From: Promethearchaeota archaeon | Lineage (GTDB): Archaea; Asgardarchaeota; Lokiarchaeia; Sigyniarchaeales; SOKP01 | Length of the DNA stretch: 64,000 nucleotides | Direction of reading: 5' to 3' | Assembly: GCA_019058365.1 (NCBI GenBank) | Contig: JAHPZE010000001.1 | Location: forward strand, 124,001-188,000 | In this document: piece after piece, positions 44,560 through 54,299 of the stretch | How the letters are laid out: each line of letters starts with the position of its first letter | Numbering within the stretch: position 1 is the first letter of the stretch | Position numbers and translations under genes: made by a program | Notes under the pieces: generated by a model | The model's input: only the letters and a program-made list of their open reading frames with translations | What the model was told of the DNA's origin: nothing | Database searches by the model: none

Positions 44560-47505
44560 TTAAAATGTAATATTTTTTTTACGTGCAACAAATTTCACGA
44601 TCTCAAATGATACAATACAGATTAAAGAGATTAAGAAGCACACCAACCAATCTAATCCTGTTAAAAACATGAACATAAAATTAAGTCCTGCAGAAGCTAA
44701 GAAAACTTGTACTCCAGGAATATATATCAGAGCAATGAAAACAAAGAATAAAAGCCCAATTAGAACAAACATAAATTTATTTCGATCTTCAATAAGACTC
44801 TTTATCAACGATTTATTTGGCCTTCTAATCTGATATACAAGAATAGATTCACAGAAAAATAGAGTGCACATCATCATTGTTAATGTCTTTCCAATTCTTC
44901 TAATATAAATTAATTGTTCTAATGGATCTACTATTTCAGATGGTATTAACCCATTAATTTGAGATGGTATTAAATCTTTATTAAAATAAAGATAACCTTG
45001 AGGATAATTTTCAGGAAAAACAGGGTATATACCACTAAAAGTTATGAAATAGACTATTATCATACTTAAAGCAAGTAAAATGCCAAATATTAATAAAAGA
45101 ATTAAAATATTTTTTGAAAGGATTTCTTCTGAATCCCGTGGCTTTTCTTTCATTACATCTTTTGAAGTAGTATCAAATGTAAGAATTAGTCCTGGAAACA
45201 TGTGTAAAGTTATTGAGAGAAAAATCCATTGATAATAGAAAGCGTCATCTAAGAAGTAAGGTAAATCCAATATAATAGCTAATATAAATTGAACAATACC
45301 TTCAAAAACATTAATACAAATATAAAAGAATACCACAACACGGACTCTTGCAAATATTCCCCTCCCATGATGAATCCCTGTCACGATTGAGTTGAAGGAA
45401 TCATCTGAAATCACCATATCAGAAGCCTCCTTAGCTACATCAGTTCCTGCAATTCCCATAGCTATCCCTGCGTCTGCTAGGTTTAATGCTAAAGCATCAT
45501 TTACACCATCGCCCGTCATAGCAACAACTTTTTTTTGTTCTTGATATTTTTCAACGATATCTTCTTTATGTTCTGGAGACACTCGAGCAAATACTTTAAT
45601 TTTAGAAAATTCCTCATAAGATTCGATATTTTTAATATCTTTCCCTTCTACAACTATATCGCTATCGTCGGTTACAATAGCGATTTGTGAAGCAATAGCC
45701 CTCGCAGTAGCAGGAGAATCTCCTGTGATCATTACCACATTAACACCTGCTTCATGACATTGTTCTACAGACTCTCTTACACCATCTCTTGGAGGATCTA
45801 AAATTGTAACAAACCCAATAAATGTTAAGTCTGATTCACTTATTTCTCTGCCTTCAACTCCTTCTGGGGGTATCTCATTCATTTCTTTATAACATAAACT
45901 TAAAATTCTATAACCTTGATTTGCATATAAATTTACAATCTCCATAAGTTTCTTCTTTATCTCATCAGAAAATTCGATTTCACTATTATTATAAATTACT
46001 TTTGAACATAAAGGCATTAAAATTTCACTTGCACCCTTTGTGAAAGAAATGTAAATTTGATTTCTTTTGAAGAGTTTTGTCATTCTTTTTAAAGAAGAAT
46101 CAAATGGATATTCTGTAATAAATTCATAATCTTCAAGAATGTAATCACCCATACCCTTCTGGAATAAGACCATTAGTGCTCCCTCAGTAGGAGAGCCAAT
46201 AACATTCCAATTATAAATGGTTTTTCCAGCAATTTCAATTTCATTTTTTACCAATGCTGAATTATTATTTAAAAAGCCAGATGTTAAAAGTAATTTAAGA
46301 TAGGGGTATTCATTGATGTGCTTAACATAAACATGATTCTTAGGGTCATCCATTAACAAAATATCCCCATCGGGGGTGTAACCACTACCCGTTACTCTAA
46401 ATATTGATCCATTTGTCCAAACATATTGAATTGACATCTGGTTTTTAGTTAATGTACCTGTTTTATCAGAACAAACTACACTTACACGTCCTAAACTGTC
46501 AACAGAAGCAAGATTACGTATAATTACACCTTGATGCCCCATTGCTAATACACCAGTTATTAAAACTATCATTGTTAACAATGGTAAATTAATAGGCATT
46601 AAATCGAGAGCAGAATTAAGACTTTTAACAATTTCTAATCGTCGTAGTCCACTTGCGAGCCAAATAATCATTAATGTAATAAACCAAAATATAAAAACTC
46701 CTAATCCCAACCATTTGCCAAAATTATTCATTTTCTGTCGTATTGGAATCTCGCTCGTACCAGCTTCTTCTAATCCATGAGAAATCTTACCAATTTCTGT
46801 ATCTCCACCAGTTTTTACAACTATTGATTTACCATTCCCTGTACTGATATAAGTCCCATAGAAGACCATATTAATCCGTTCTCCTATTGAAATGTCTTTT
46901 TTAATTAAAGACTGACCTCTTTCTGATTTTCGTACGGGTTCTGATTCTCCCGTTAATGAAGCTTCATTTACCAATAAATTGTAAGATTCTATAATTCTAG
47001 AATCTGCAGGAATTTTATCTCCTTGACTTAGCTCTAATACATCACCGATTACTATTTCTTTAGTCGGAATTTCTTTTTTTTGACCATCTCTTATTATGGT
47101 TGACGTCGGTGCTGTTAACTCACGTAAAGCCTTAAGTTTTTTAGTTGCTCTATATTGTTGAATAATAGCGACTAAACAATTTAAAAAAACAATTCCTAAT
47201 GTCAATGCAATAAAAGTTAAATTTCCCTCTCCAATGAAAAACCACGCTAAAAATAAAATTAAAGCCCCAATTAAATATATTACAATTAACCAATTAAACA
47301 ATGGCGCAAGATATATTTTAATAAATCCTTTTGATACTTTGGGAATTTCATTTAAACCGTATTTTTCCAATCGGTTTGTAGCTTCTTTTTCAGATAAACC
47401 ATTCTTAGGATCAGTTTGAAATTTTTTATAGATTTCGTCCAATTCAAGATTATAAAAATTTTCTTCTGTAGATTCCATTGGTGATTCTTCCACAGTTTTT
47501 AACAT
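44560..47505 (-). CDS. Large P-type cation ATPase with atypical ion-site motif
   Basis: The protein has 981 residues with the full P-type ATPase layout: N-terminal cation-ATPase domain, TGES (185-188) of the A domain, phosphorylated Asp347 in CSDKTGTLTKNQ, MITGDSPATARAIA, and the hinge MTGDGVNDALALNLADAGIA. A six-helix C-terminal block follows. The general look is P2/P3-type (Ca2+, Na+/K+ or H+ pumps). Helix 4 has PINLP (304-308) where Ca2+ pumps have PEGLP, and helix 6 has TLHMFPG near the usual NLVTDGLP position. The transported ion is therefore unclear. It lies 118 bases downstream of its paralogue on the same strand. Confidence 0.87.
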   Translation of the reverse strand: MLKTVEESPMESTEENFYNLELDEIYKKFQTDPKNGLSEKEATNRLEKYGLNEIPKVSKGFIKIYLAPLFNWLIVIYLIGALILFLAWFFIGEGNLTFIALTLGIVFLNCLVAIIQQYRATKKLKALRELTAPTSTIIRDGQKKEIPTKEIVIGDVLELSQGDKIPADSRIIESYNLLVNEASLTGESEPVRKSERGQSLIKKDISIGERINMVFYGTYISTGNGKSIVVKTGGDTEIGKISHGLEEAGTSEIPIRQKMNNFGKWLGLGVFIFWFITLMIIWLASGLRRLEIVKSLNSALDLMPINLPLLTMIVLITGVLAMGHQGVIIRNLASVDSLGRVSVVCSDKTGTLTKNQMSIQYVWTNGSIFRVTGSGYTPDGDILLMDDPKNHVYVKHINEYPYLKLLLTSGFLNNNSALVKNEIEIAGKTIYNWNVIGSPTEGALMVLFQKGMGDYILEDYEFITEYPFDSSLKRMTKLFKRNQIYISFTKGASEILMPLCSKVIYNNSEIEFSDEIKKKLMEIVNLYANQGYRILSLCYKEMNEIPPEGVEGREISESDLTFIGFVTILDPPRDGVRESVEQCHEAGVNVVMITGDSPATARAIASQIAIVTDDSDIVVEGKDIKNIESYEEFSKIKVFARVSPEHKEDIVEKYQEQKKVVAMTGDGVNDALALNLADAGIAMGIAGTDVAKEASDMVISDDSFNSIVTGIHHGRGIFARVRVVVFFYICINVFEGIVQFILAIILDLPYFLDDAFYYQWIFLSITLHMFPGLILTFDTTSKDVMKEKPRDSEEILSKNILILLLIFGILLALSMIIVYFITFSGIYPVFPENYPQGYLYFNKDLIPSQINGLIPSEIVDPLEQLIYIRRIGKTLTMMMCTLFFCESILVYQIRRPNKSLIKSLIEDRNKFMFVLIGLLFFVFIALIYIPGVQVFLASAGLNFMFMFLTGLDWLVCFLISLICIVSFEIVKFVARKKNITF

Positions 47506-47623
47506 ATAATTGAATTCAAATTTCTATTCAATATAATAAATAACCTATGATATTCATAACTTTTAATTTATTGCTTTTTTACTAGAATGCATTCAATAGT
47601 AATTTTTCAACATAAAAACAAAA

Positions 47624-50494
47624 TTAAAAATGAATCTTTTTTTCTCGAGCAAAATATTTAAACACTTCAATACCAAATATCCCCGGTAAAGCAAATAAAG
47701 TACAGAGTATCCAATCTGTCCCGCTTAGGAACATGAAATTTATCTGCAACCCTAACCCGAAAACATCATTTATATAGTAATTAACAAGGTATGAAAAACA
47801 AATAAAAAGAATATGCAAACCTAAGGTAAACATACACATAACTAGTAATGAGAGGCTAAATTCTTCTTTTATACTTCTTTTAAGAGATTTATTTGGTCTT
47901 CTAAATGCCCATATGAAATTAGTTTCGAGAATAAATATTGTGGTAATAAACATAGTTCTTGCTTTTTGAGCTATCAATTCAGAAGAAGAAGCGGCAGAAT
48001 TAAAATAACTAATATATGGATTTAAATTCCAATCATTTAAAGGAATAACTTGCCATAATGTTAATTGTAAAATCAAAACTAATCCTAATCCCATGAGAAA
48101 AGCTTGTAGTAATAACATTATCCAGATATTCTTATTTAATATTTGTTCTTCATCTCTAGGAGGTTCTAACATTATATCTTTTGGATGTGTATCTATCACC
48201 AATGCTAATGAAGGAAGAGAGTGTGCAATACCAAAAATATAAATATGTTGCCATTCTGAACTGAAGAGATCAAATGTGGGTATAAATTCATAAGTAAAAA
48301 AGATGATGGCTTCCATTATATTCAAACAAATAAAGAAATATATTATAGTCCTAATTTTTGAAAATAAGCCACGGCCAATCCTAACGCCTTTTTCTATGGA
48401 TGTAAAATTATCGTCTGAGATAACCATATCGGCAATTTCTTTTGCAACATCTGTTCCCGTGATACCCATAGCTATACCCGCATTAGCGAGTTTTAAAGCC
48501 AGTGAATCATTTATTCCATCTCCTGTCATAGCAACTACGTGATCATCTTCCTGATAACGTTTAACAATGATTTCCTTATCGGATGGTTCAACACGAGCAA
48601 AGACAGAAATATTTTCAAAATCTAGCTTTGTAGAACTTCTCAACTGAGAACCTTCGATAACTAAAGCTCCTTCTTTGTGAATTCCCATTTGTGTAGCGAT
48701 TGTTTTGGCTGTTGCGGGGTGATCACCAGTAATCATTGCAACTTTTATACCCCCATTTTGGCATTGTTCAATAGACTCTTTAACTCCTTTTCTTGGAGGG
48801 TCCATAATTGAAACAAATCCTATGAAAATTAGTTCTTTTTCTACATCTTCTCTTTTAGGTTTGTTAACATTAGTAAGCATTTTATAAGATAAAGCAAGCG
48901 TTCTATATCCTTCATTTGCACGATCTGTTATTTTATTCAATATTTCTTTTTTAAAGTTAGAATCTAAAGGTTTTAAATTTCCATTTATATCAATACTAGA
49001 AGAAATCTCAATAATTCTTTCAGGAGCTCCTTTAGTAAAGACAAATATATCATATTTATTATTATCAGATTTACAAATTGAGCTCATTCGTTTTAATTCA
49101 GAAGTAAAAGAAAATTCGGTAATGAATTCATATTTCTTTTTAATATCGTAGGGGATATATCCTGCCTTTTCAACTAATACTAATAAAGCTGCTTCAGTTG
49201 GAGAACCTAGGGCTCGCCTTACCGCCATTTCTCTTTTTTCCTTTAATCTAATTTTCACATCTTCATATGCTAATTGAGCATTATTATTTAAGACCATTGA
49301 ATCTATAAATTTAATAAACGTAGGATTATCTTTCAAACTTATAGGAATACTATTTTTAAATATTTCTCCTTCAGAATCATAACCAGACCCTGTAACGTCA
49401 TATTCTTCCTCGTTAATCCAAAATTTTTCAACAGTCATCTCATTTTTTGTAATAGTGCCTGTTTTATCTGAACAGATTACAGAAACCCTACCAAGTGACT
49501 CTATGGAAGAGAGATTTTTAATTATTACCCCACTTTGAGCCATATTGAGTACACCTGTAATTAAAACCAATGTTGACAAAATGGGAAGATTAATAGGTAA
49601 GACATTGATAGCTCTTAGTATAGAACTGACAAGAGCGCCACTTATTTCTGATTGAATGAAATTTCCTTCAATTAACAATAAAGAAAATTTATAAATGATT
49701 AAAATGATTAAATTTATTACCACGATCGTCCCTAAAATATACCCTAATCTATTTAATTTTCTTGTTAGTGGGATATCTTCAATACTCCCCATTTCATTAA
49801 GGGTTTCAGATATCTTTCCAATCTCAGTATTAATACCTGTTCCTGTAATCAATGCTTTTGCTCTCCCAGTATAAACATATGTTCCCATAAATACCATATT
49901 AATTTGCTTTTGTATTGAAACATCATTCTCTTCGATAATATTATTGGTTTTTTCTACTGGTTCACTTTCACCAGTTAAAGGAGCTTCATCAATGGTAAGA
50001 TTTACATAATTTATGATTCTCCCATCTGCGGGGATTTTATCTCCTTGTTCCAAAACCACAACATCTCCGGGTAATAATTCTCTATTTAGTACTTCGAATT
50101 GATTCCCGTCTCTAATTACTGTGGCTTTTAATGCAGAAATTTTCCGTAGGGATTCTAAAGCCTTCTGTGCTCTATATTGTTGAATTACTACTGTGGCAGA
50201 GTTTAAAATTACAACGGTAAATGTTATAACTGTGTCTTTTGCAGAACCCAAAATTACAATCACTACGCCTGTTATAATAAGAATCATAATCAAAAAGTTG
50301 AAAATTGGAGCAAGATAAATCTTCCAAATTGATTTTTTTATTTTTGGTAATTCATTAAATCCAAATTTTAGATATCTATCATTTAATTCTGATGATTTCA
50401 ATCCATGATCTATATCAGTATTGAAAATGCTGATTAGATCTTCAATGGATTGACTGTAATATTTGATTTCATTAGGTTTTTCTGATGATGACAT
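47624..50494 (-). CDS. Large P-type cation ATPase, tandem paralogue
   Basis: The protein has 956 residues and is a tandem paralogue of the gene at 44560. Seen are TGES (174-177), phosphorylated Asp343 in CSDKTGTITKNEM, MITGDHPATAKTIA and MTGDGINDSLALKLANAGIA. Helix 4 again has PINLP (300-304), and the helix 6 region reads GIAHSLPSLALVID. Both copies thus share the same departure from known Ca2+/Na+ sites, which argues for a common unusual ion specificity rather than decay. The C-terminal six-helix block is present. The two genes may form one transcript. Confidence 0.87.
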   Translation of the reverse strand: MSSSEKPNEIKYYSQSIEDLISIFNTDIDHGLKSSELNDRYLKFGFNELPKIKKSIWKIYLAPIFNFLIMILIITGVVIVILGSAKDTVITFTVVILNSATVVIQQYRAQKALESLRKISALKATVIRDGNQFEVLNRELLPGDVVVLEQGDKIPADGRIINYVNLTIDEAPLTGESEPVEKTNNIIEENDVSIQKQINMVFMGTYVYTGRAKALITGTGINTEIGKISETLNEMGSIEDIPLTRKLNRLGYILGTIVVINLIILIIYKFSLLLIEGNFIQSEISGALVSSILRAINVLPINLPILSTLVLITGVLNMAQSGVIIKNLSSIESLGRVSVICSDKTGTITKNEMTVEKFWINEEEYDVTGSGYDSEGEIFKNSIPISLKDNPTFIKFIDSMVLNNNAQLAYEDVKIRLKEKREMAVRRALGSPTEAALLVLVEKAGYIPYDIKKKYEFITEFSFTSELKRMSSICKSDNNKYDIFVFTKGAPERIIEISSSIDINGNLKPLDSNFKKEILNKITDRANEGYRTLALSYKMLTNVNKPKREDVEKELIFIGFVSIMDPPRKGVKESIEQCQNGGIKVAMITGDHPATAKTIATQMGIHKEGALVIEGSQLRSSTKLDFENISVFARVEPSDKEIIVKRYQEDDHVVAMTGDGINDSLALKLANAGIAMGITGTDVAKEIADMVISDDNFTSIEKGVRIGRGLFSKIRTIIYFFICLNIMEAIIFFTYEFIPTFDLFSSEWQHIYIFGIAHSLPSLALVIDTHPKDIMLEPPRDEEQILNKNIWIMLLLQAFLMGLGLVLILQLTLWQVIPLNDWNLNPYISYFNSAASSSELIAQKARTMFITTIFILETNFIWAFRRPNKSLKRSIKEEFSLSLLVMCMFTLGLHILFICFSYLVNYYINDVFGLGLQINFMFLSGTDWILCTLFALPGIFGIEVFKYFAREKKIHF

Positions 50495-50586
50495 CTTAAT
50501 TATTTAAACTGTAAGTTTAATTTAAATATTATTTAATAAGGTTTTGAAGTATATTAATGATTTAGACTTAGGATACTCCTAAAAAA

Positions 50587-51552
50587 TCATAATTTAAGAT
50601 TTTGCGGATTTCCTAATAATTCTTTTAAAAAATGATACTTCTTTCTAATAGTAGTACTTGAAAATTTGCTCGTGCGTTCTATAAGGCTTTGAGTAAATAT
50701 TTTTCGATTGTCAAGTGTTTGTCCTATATAATAAATCAATCCCGCTGTAAATGCTTTATAATTTAGGTTCTGAATTTGGCTATATGAGATTATTTTTAAA
50801 ACTTTATCAGCTAATAATAGCATTTCAATTTTAATTTTTTCATATTCAACCTTATCTGTAAAAAACTCTTGAATTCCTTGGTATGAGATATTGTTCAAAT
50901 CTTTTTGAAAAACAATTTTTATTTTATTTTTAATCTCATATTCTATTTCTAAAGCACTTTTTTTCTCTTTAAATATCTTTTCAGTTCTTTTAACTTTTAG
51001 CATAGCGTTATTGATCATCTTTTTATTGATTTTATGCCCTAATTCTCTGGAAGCTTTAATGAATTCTTCGATTCGTATATTTGTGGTATCTTTTATTTTT
51101 AACCATACAATTGCGAGAAAAATAATAACCATATTTTGATAATTATGGCGATGGTATTTGTTATAGTTCAAATACCTGTCCTTAATTTCTTGGTATTTTA
51201 CATTATCAATGTTTAATCCTATCCCATGGCTTTTTAATAATTCAATTGTCTTTTTTTGTTCAGTAAAATCAGATTCATAGTCTCGGAACCATTTTTCAAG
51301 TGTTTTAATTCGATCGTATTTCTCTTTTATTACGGGATCTTGAAGAGCCTTCGAATTACTTATATTGATTTTTCTTTCATAGTCTCTCTGCGAATCTGTA
51401 TAAAGGTCGCTAGTTGATGCTGTGGATTCAAAAGCTAAATTATCTTCCATAATTAATCCACAATCTTGACAGACTATGAATCCACTGTCTTGTTTGATAT
51501 TTTTATGCGGACACGTAAAAATTTCCGATTTGGAGTTTTTCTTATTATTCAA
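50587..51552 (-). CDS. Divergent TFB (TFIIB)-like protein
   Basis: The protein has 321 residues. The N-terminal zinc ribbon reads CPHKNIKQDSGFIVCQDCG with Cys-x2-His in place of Cys-x2-Cys for the first pair, followed by LIMEDNLAFES as in TFB proteins. The conserved B-reader region is replaced by a Lys/Glu-rich stretch. The C-terminal ~180 residues show only weak cyclin-repeat character (LNYKAFTAGLIYYIGQTL and IYYIGQTLDNRKIFTQSL). It may be an alternative or antagonistic TFB, or another ribbon-type factor. A more normal TFB gene lies 830 bases away on the same strand. Confidence 0.68.
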   Translation of the reverse strand: MNNKKNSKSEIFTCPHKNIKQDSGFIVCQDCGLIMEDNLAFESTASTSDLYTDSQRDYERKINISNSKALQDPVIKEKYDRIKTLEKWFRDYESDFTEQKKTIELLKSHGIGLNIDNVKYQEIKDRYLNYNKYHRHNYQNMVIIFLAIVWLKIKDTTNIRIEEFIKASRELGHKINKKMINNAMLKVKRTEKIFKEKKSALEIEYEIKNKIKIVFQKDLNNISYQGIQEFFTDKVEYEKIKIEMLLLADKVLKIISYSQIQNLNYKAFTAGLIYYIGQTLDNRKIFTQSLIERTSKFSSTTIRKKYHFLKELLGNPQNLKL

Positions 51553-51704
51553 TCAAAAATCAATTTAAAATATTTAATTACTATTAAATAGAATTTGTGT
51601 TAAAAACAATAATATTAAAAATTTTTATTAATTTCAAAAACAATAATAAGTATAATTGCATAAAAAATTTTCTTGGTTTTTTAAAAAAATTAAGGTGAAT
51701 TAAA

Positions 51705-52262
51705 ATGGAATATAAAAAAGTTCTAAAATTTCTTCAAATCATCGGTTCTATATTTATCATTCTTTCATTAATCGAGATTGCTTATATCATTTTATTCAAT
51801 TTTACCCCATTTATTCTTGATGGAAATTCACTTTTATTATCGGAATTTTTATACTCATCAACAATTTTCCCATTTTCAGGGACTATATTATATCTATTTC
51901 TATTAATCGCTATGTTTTGTTATTTAATCATAGGAATTTTCTTGTTTAGAATATCTTTAAAAAATAACATCGAAAGCATTCCATTAGCAAAGTTCATAGT
52001 CGTTATTGGTATGGTAATTTTATTAGGAGCTTTTATTAAAATGAACTATTTAGTATTATTAGGTAAAACTGCTATTACAACACCCTTTACTACTATCCAT
52101 TTTCAAACTGCTCTTTATGATATGGATATTACTTCAATTGCACCAGCAATCTTTTGGGTTTTCTTTATGACTGTAAATACTTACTATTTACTTATTGGAT
52201 TAACTATTACTGCTGTTGGAATAAAATATACTCTGCAACAAGAACAAGCGAAAAAATCTTAA
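51705..52262 (+). CDS. Four-helix membrane protein of unknown function
   Basis: The protein has 185 residues and an AAGGTGA ribosome site just before ATG 51705. Four hydrophobic helices are clear: LQIIGSIFIILSLIEIAYII, ILYLFLLIAMFCYLIIGIFL, FIVVIGMVILLGAFIKM and a last YYLLIGLTITAVGI. The short C-terminus (EQAKKS) and loops have no recognisable motif. It lies between the two TFB-family genes but on the opposite strand, so co-transcription with them is excluded. I do not recognise a family. Confidence 0.65.
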   Translation: MEYKKVLKFLQIIGSIFIILSLIEIAYIILFNFTPFILDGNSLLLSEFLYSSTIFPFSGTILYLFLLIAMFCYLIIGIFLFRISLKNNIESIPLAKFIVVIGMVILLGAFIKMNYLVLLGKTAITTPFTTIHFQTALYDMDITSIAPAIFWVFFMTVNTYYLLIGLTITAVGIKYTLQQEQAKKS

Positions 52263-52381
52263 ATTTTTATTAAAAATGATAAAAAAGAAGTTAAGAATAT
52301 TTATTTTTAATCTCTATTAAACGAGATAATAACAAAAAATAAATTGAATTTGATTTAATTTTGCAAAGTTATAAAAGTGTC

Positions 52382-53308
52382 TTATGTCAACTTACTTTTA
52401 ATCTGTTTGGCTCGACTTCGCAAAGTTACCTCTGTAATCTTCGCAATCTCAGCCACACGGGACTGAGTTTTGCGAATACATCCGTTTTTCGCAGCAATGT
52501 AAATACATGCTGCAGCTAATCCTTTTGGGTCTTTTCCCGTTCTTTTAAGACCATTTTTTGAAGCATCTTTCAACATATTAATTGCATTTTTTTGTATTTT
52601 TATTGGTAGATCTAGTTCATTACCAAATCGAAATACCAAACTCTCAGCAGTTATGGGCTGATACCTTAAATTAAGCTCAGGTAATACCTCACGGATAATC
52701 ATAGCTAAACTTCTATGAACTGTACGCCTTGGTGTTAATGATGCTTCGCATATCTCATCTAATAATCGTGGAAAATCATGAACACGTATAGCAGCATATA
52801 AGGAACCTGAAATAAACCCATTAATTGATCTACCCATAGTTAATTTCTTTTTTGCCACAATACTATATATTTTCCACGCTGTTTCAGCAATGTATTCTGG
52901 TATATTTAATTTAGAAGTCAACATTTTTAATTTCGGTTTTGCTTCCCAAAAATTCCTCTCAATACTAGAGATTAAAGAATTTTGAATTTTTGAGAGTCGA
53001 GAGAAGAGAGCTTGCTCCTTGGCACCAATAGATTTACCTTTACTGTCAGTTTTCGTATTTGGTAACATAGTACGTGGTCCAAAATCTCTCCATCGAGGTT
53101 CTGTTCTACGACGATTTTGAATCTCTTCAATTGTATAAGCTCTCCTTTCATTTCCAACAAATGTTCGTTCAAAAATAATGCCACAATTTAAGCAAACTTT
53201 ATTCCCATCTCGAGATTCAATAATAGGATTTTCACAACATATTGATTGGGGTAATTGATCTTCATCGATTTTATTATTAAAAATTCGGTCACGATACTGC
53301 TCATTCAT
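52382..53308 (-). CDS. tfb: Transcription initiation factor B (TFB)
   Basis: The protein has 308 residues. The zinc ribbon is CCENPIIESRDGNKVCLNCG, followed by IIFERTFVGNERRAYT and a B-reader/linker EPRWRDFGPRTMLPNTK. Two cyclin folds follow, the first around KLTMGRSINGFISGSLYAA and the second around DPKGLAAACIYIAAKNG, ending with a helix-turn-helix QSRVAEIAKITEVTLRSRAK that reads the BRE. It bridges TBP-bound promoters and RNA polymerase. The linker lacks the exact GxPxTxxxHDxGL consensus of many TFBs, so it may be one of several isoforms. A short palindrome lies upstream. Confidence 0.93.
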   Translation of the reverse strand: MNEQYRDRIFNNKIDEDQLPQSICCENPIIESRDGNKVCLNCGIIFERTFVGNERRAYTIEEIQNRRRTEPRWRDFGPRTMLPNTKTDSKGKSIGAKEQALFSRLSKIQNSLISSIERNFWEAKPKLKMLTSKLNIPEYIAETAWKIYSIVAKKKLTMGRSINGFISGSLYAAIRVHDFPRLLDEICEASLTPRRTVHRSLAMIIREVLPELNLRYQPITAESLVFRFGNELDLPIKIQKNAINMLKDASKNGLKRTGKDPKGLAAACIYIAAKNGCIRKTQSRVAEIAKITEVTLRSRAKQIKSKLT

Positions 53309-53363
53309 GATGATTCACAATAAAATAAATTGTTAAAAAAGCGCTAATTACTTCATATCACGG

Positions 53364-53381
53364 CTATTAAATTATTAATAG
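53364..53381. repeat. Palindrome upstream of the TFB gene
   Basis: CTATTAAATTATTAATAG is a perfect inverted repeat with 7-base arms and a 4-base centre, 56-73 bases upstream of the TFB start codon (minus strand). It could be an operator or a 5' leader hairpin. In this AT-rich DNA a chance palindrome is also possible. Confidence 0.35.
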
Positions 53382-53543
53382 TAGGTGATATGCTTATTGA
53401 TCAAAGTTACATATTTAAACATTTTGAAAAAAAGTTGTTGAAGACAATTTTTTCTGAATTTTTTTTTACCAAATTAAAAAAGGATGGGTAAATTTTCCCA
53501 ATTTTTAAAAAACTAAGTGAACACATTTAACTAAATATTGAAT

Positions 53544-53819
53544 TTATTGTCTTCTAACATATTTTATAAGTTTTAAAAGTAAGATTGTTCCAATTATAGC
53601 CATTGTGAATAAAATCAATGTACTGTATGGTGTAAATGAGCAATGTGCGTAGTATCCTAGATAACATGGTTTACTCGCATTATCCGGAATTAGAGTCATA
53701 ATCCCTGAAACTATTCCACCTATTATTAATGCTCCTACGAAAATTGTATATAATAAAATTAGGATTGATTTTATTATCTTTCTCGATATGTTTTTTACTG
53801 AGTTTTTATTTATTTCCAT
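53544..53819 (-). CDS. Small two-helix membrane protein
   Basis: The protein has 91 residues and a strong GAGGTGA site before its ATG, which supports real translation. It has two hydrophobic helices (SILILLYTIFVGALIIGGIV and LILFTMAIIGTILLLKLI) separated by a loop with two Cys (ASKPCYLGYYAHCSFTPYS) that may form a disulfide outside the cell. The C-terminus is basic (KYVRRQ) and should be inside. I do not recognise a family. A 280-base gap separates it from the divergent Cys-rich gene. Confidence 0.6.
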   Translation of the reverse strand: MEINKNSVKNISRKIIKSILILLYTIFVGALIIGGIVSGIMTLIPDNASKPCYLGYYAHCSFTPYSTLILFTMAIIGTILLLKLIKYVRRQ

Positions 53820-54101
53820 TAATTTTCACCTCATATAGTTTTGAGTTAAGATAATAGACTCCATTCTCCTCATATATTTCCATGTAAACTGAAACCTGTA
53901 TAAAACAATCATAATAAATTATGGAAAGTATTGGATTTTCAATTAAAATATAAAAAAATTATGGATTTAATAATTCATTTATCAACCAAATAGTTGAAAA
54001 TTTAACTATATTTGATACTGAAATAGGTTGACTCATTAGCTCTTATCTGAACTTAGAATTATATCTAGAAGGATTCTATACATAAATTAAAAAACAATGA
54101 G

Positions 54102-54299
54102 GTGATAATAATTAATTTTAATTACCCATGCCCTAAAACAGGATGTTCAAATCATGGAAATTGCGAGGAATGTGAAAAATATCATTCTACTTTAAATAGT
54201 TTGCCCTTTTGCAAACGTGAACATGGCTTTTTCACAAAAGTCTTTTATCGTAAAAATTATCAAATGTTTCAAACGTTAAAAAAGGAGGGAAAAGTATGA
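54102..54299 (+). CDS. Small Cys-rich protein co-transcribed with flavodoxin-membrane protein
   Basis: The frame gives up to 65 residues. The GTG at 54102 lies inside a strong GAGGTGA ribosome site, so translation may really begin at a rare ATT codon (54111) with proper spacing; no ATG is available. The protein has YPCPKTGCSNHGNCEECEKY and LPFCKREHG, five or six Cys with a His, which suggests a metal or Fe-S site. It resembles small Cys-rich proteins of anaerobes of unknown role. The stop overlaps the next gene's ATG (ATGA), so the two form an operon. Confidence 0.65.
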   Translation: MIIINFNYPCPKTGCSNHGNCEECEKYHSTLNSLPFCKREHGFFTKVFYRKNYQMFQTLKKEGKV

